From the NCBI GenBank assembly GCA_029941315.1, contig JAPYQE010000002.1, forward strand, positions 22,035 to 86,034: DNA of 64,000 nt, given 5' to 3'. This document shows, piece after piece, positions 62,862 through 64,000 of this stretch (position 1 is the stretch's first letter; every line of letters starts with the position of its first letter). The translations under genes and the position numbers were made by a program. Under the pieces are notes generated by a model. It was not told the DNA's origin. It did no database searches and saw only the letters and a program-made list of their open reading frames with translations. The stretch comes from GCA-2724215 sp015660315. GTDB lineage: Bacteria; Latescibacterota; UBA2968; UBA8231.

Positions 62862-63566
62862 CTATTTCGCCCGCGCCTCTTTCCAGGTCTGATATTCGGC
62901 CAATGTCGATTCGTCGGGCGGATATGTGCCGACAATACTCGCACCGGCGCGAATCTTCTCCATGATAAAACGCTCCTTCTCCTCCATCTCCTCCGCTTCG
63001 ACGGCAACTTCCTCTGCCAACTGCGCGGGGATCACCACCACACCTTCTTCGTCTCCGACGATCAGGTCACCGGGATAAATCGCCACGCCGCCGCAGGCGA
63101 CGGGCACCTGTATTTCACTCGGGTAGTGGATGGTCTTATTGGTATGCGCGTTCATCGCCGCCGCATAAGCCGGCAACCCCGACGCCGCGATGGTCGGCGA
63201 ATCGCGGTAGGCACCGTCGGTGACGATGCCCGTACAGCCACGTATCTGGATGCGCGCCGCCAAAATCGAACCCATGGTCCCGGCGCGCGTATCACCGCGC
63301 GCGTCAATAACCAATATCTCGCCCTCGATTATGCGCTCGATGCCGATGCGCTGCACGTCCTTCAAGTTATCCAGCGGCACTTCATCAAGGTCTTCGCGCG
63401 CGGGGATATAGCGCAGAGTAAAGGCCCGCCCGACCATCTTCATATCGGGTTTGAGGGGGACGACCTGGTGCATGAACGTGTTGTGCAAACCCTTGTTGCG
63501 CAGCACCGAGGTCAAGGTCGCAGTGCTGGCCGCTTTTAATTTTTTGCTCAGTTCGGCAAATTCCAT
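62862..63566 (-). CDS. RraA-family protein (aldolase/lyase-like), compact form
   Basis: A 234-residue RraA superfamily protein (PF03737) of standard length, unlike the extended one at 41983. STATLTSVLRNKGLHN and MVGRAFTLRYIP open it; GTMGSILAARIQIRGCTGIVTDGAYRD carries the G....A......G.V.DG..RD signature with Arg and Asp; GGVAIYPGDLIVGDEEGVVVIP is the strand-rich part. The acidic-coil tail is EAEEMEEKERFIMEKIRAG. AAAGGAG precedes the ATG. It lies 13 bases after a D-threonine-aldolase-type gene, so they form an operon, likely for 3-hydroxy or keto acid breakdown. Confidence 0.92.
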   Translation of the reverse strand: MEFAELSKKLKAASTATLTSVLRNKGLHNTFMHQVVPLKPDMKMVGRAFTLRYIPAREDLDEVPLDNLKDVQRIGIERIIEGEILVIDARGDTRAGTMGSILAARIQIRGCTGIVTDGAYRDSPTIAASGLPAYAAAMNAHTNKTIHYPSEIQVPVACGGVAIYPGDLIVGDEEGVVVIPAQLAEEVAVEAEEMEEKERFIMEKIRAGASIVGTYPPDESTLAEYQTWKEARAK

Positions 63567-63579
63567 CTACATGCTCCTT

Positions 63580-64000
63580 TCAGCGTATCCGCCCGCGCGC
63601 GTCGACCGGCCAAATGGCCTCGACCTCGCCCTCGCGGACAGCGACGATTTCATCGTGCTCGTTAAAACAGGGGCAGGGATGCACCGGCAAAACCTGCACC
63701 CGCTCGCCAATTCCAGGTTTTCGTTTACAGGCCGATAAGTCCACGTGCCCATGTTCTTCGGAGGCCCCCTCGATACGGGCATCTGGGTATTCAACGATAT
63801 GGCCCATGCTCGTCGAACCGTCTTCCTCGCGATAGGTGGCCCCGCTCAACGATTTGCTGCCACCATCGAGAATCGCACGATCCTCCCCCGGACGGCTAAC
63901 CACCGTCATCAGCACCCGTCCAGCGCATTGCTCAACGCTGTGGGTACCGCCCTTGAGATGCCCAACACCACCCACCGGATATTCCCCGGCCCGATATTCG
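63580..64000 (-). CDS. D-threonine aldolase/D-serine dehydratase-type enzyme, C-terminal part, cut by window end
   Basis: The frame is open to base 64000 and reads EYRAGEYPVGGVGHLKGG, so the start lies outside. The last 140 residues match the C-terminal beta-domain of fold-III D-threonine aldolases and D-serine dehydratases (PF14031): VLMTVVSRPGEDRAILDGGSKSL, ARIEGASEEHGHVDLSA and VLPVHPCPCFNEHDEIVAV. The metal site EEHGH...HPCPC (His and Cys) is present. The family cleaves D-threonine to glycine and acetaldehyde, or D-serine to pyruvate. The catalytic Lys lies in the missing half. It heads the operon with RraA. Confidence 0.88.
   Translation of the reverse strand, partial: EYRAGEYPVGGVGHLKGGTHSVEQCAGRVLMTVVSRPGEDRAILDGGSKSLSGATYREEDGSTSMGHIVEYPDARIEGASEEHGHVDLSACKRKPGIGERVQVLPVHPCPCFNEHDEIVAVREGEVEAIWPVDARGRIR

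Overview
The window is a draft-genome segment (it contains one 100-N scaffold gap) from a GC-rich bacterium. The gene set suggests an uncultured heterotroph of the Latescibacterota/Poribacteria/FCB kind. The clues are five S1 sulfatases, two alginate-lyase-type proteins, two phytanoyl-CoA-dioxygenase-like oxygenases, two RraA-family proteins, and a GH18-type protein with a FlgD-like / type IX-like C-terminal domain (NPFN motif). No rRNA, tRNA, CRISPR array, prophage or transposase was seen, so the taxonomy is inference from gene content.

Layout. 1-5.4 kb (minus): partial sulfatase, alginate-lyase-like protein, GH18-like protein, a frameshifted unknown. 6.0-10.3 kb (plus): a cupin, MalF- and MalG-type permeases and a sugar-binding protein, without an ATPase. 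10.3-15.5 kb: repeat copy A abutting a truncated SDR gene, an amidohydrolase, a sulfatase, RidA, repeat copy B, a GNAT acetyltransferase and a LysR remnant. 15.6-18.6 kb (plus): a tight operon of 3-hydroxyisobutyrate-dehydrogenase-like enzyme, sugar isomerase/epimerase and CE15-like esterase. 18.7-24 kb: decayed BNR-sialidase-like gene, unknown protein, sulfatase, and a frameshifted beta-propeller glycosidase-like gene carrying the gap. 24.2-27.8 kb (plus): Dabb protein, SDR, alginate-lyase-like lipoprotein, polysaccharide deacetylase. 27.9-36.7 kb (minus): enoyl-CoA hydratase, zinc alcohol dehydrogenase, acetylesterase, GH42/GHL-like protein, dioxygenase, TIM-barrel-like unknown, YchF. 36.9-44.4 kb (mostly minus): BaiN/HI0933 flavoprotein, lactonase, GH88 remnant, gamma carbonic anhydrase, dioxygenase, repeat copy C, RraA, sulfatase. 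44.5-56 kb: nitrilase-like amidase, SGNH hydrolase, sulfatase/DUF2784/DUF3080 operon, GT39-TPR protein, 2-hydroxyacid dehydrogenase, DapA-like lyase, methyltransferase, Gfo/Idh/MocA oxidoreductase. 56-64 kb: decayed membrane protein, hybrid histidine kinase, decayed ammonium transporter, MATE exporter, ROK kinase, RraA and a D-threonine-aldolase-type enzyme cut by the window end.

The genes fit together as a catabolic region for sulfated, acetylated and uronate-containing glycans: sulfatases, esterases and lyases open the polymers, the ABC system takes up sugars, and isomerases, dehydrogenases, a ROK kinase and aldolase-like enzymes process the products.

The most interesting signals are two. 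First, an ammonium transporter directly upstream of a hybrid kinase has decayed by frameshifts, stops and deletions while the kinase stays intact, as if an Amt-kinase fusion lost its sensor. Second, a family of short intergenic palindromic repeats with GGGTATTTTT-type arms occurs three times, and one copy sits exactly where an SDR gene is cut off. About nine genes in the window are broken or decayed, which is a lot for 64 kb.
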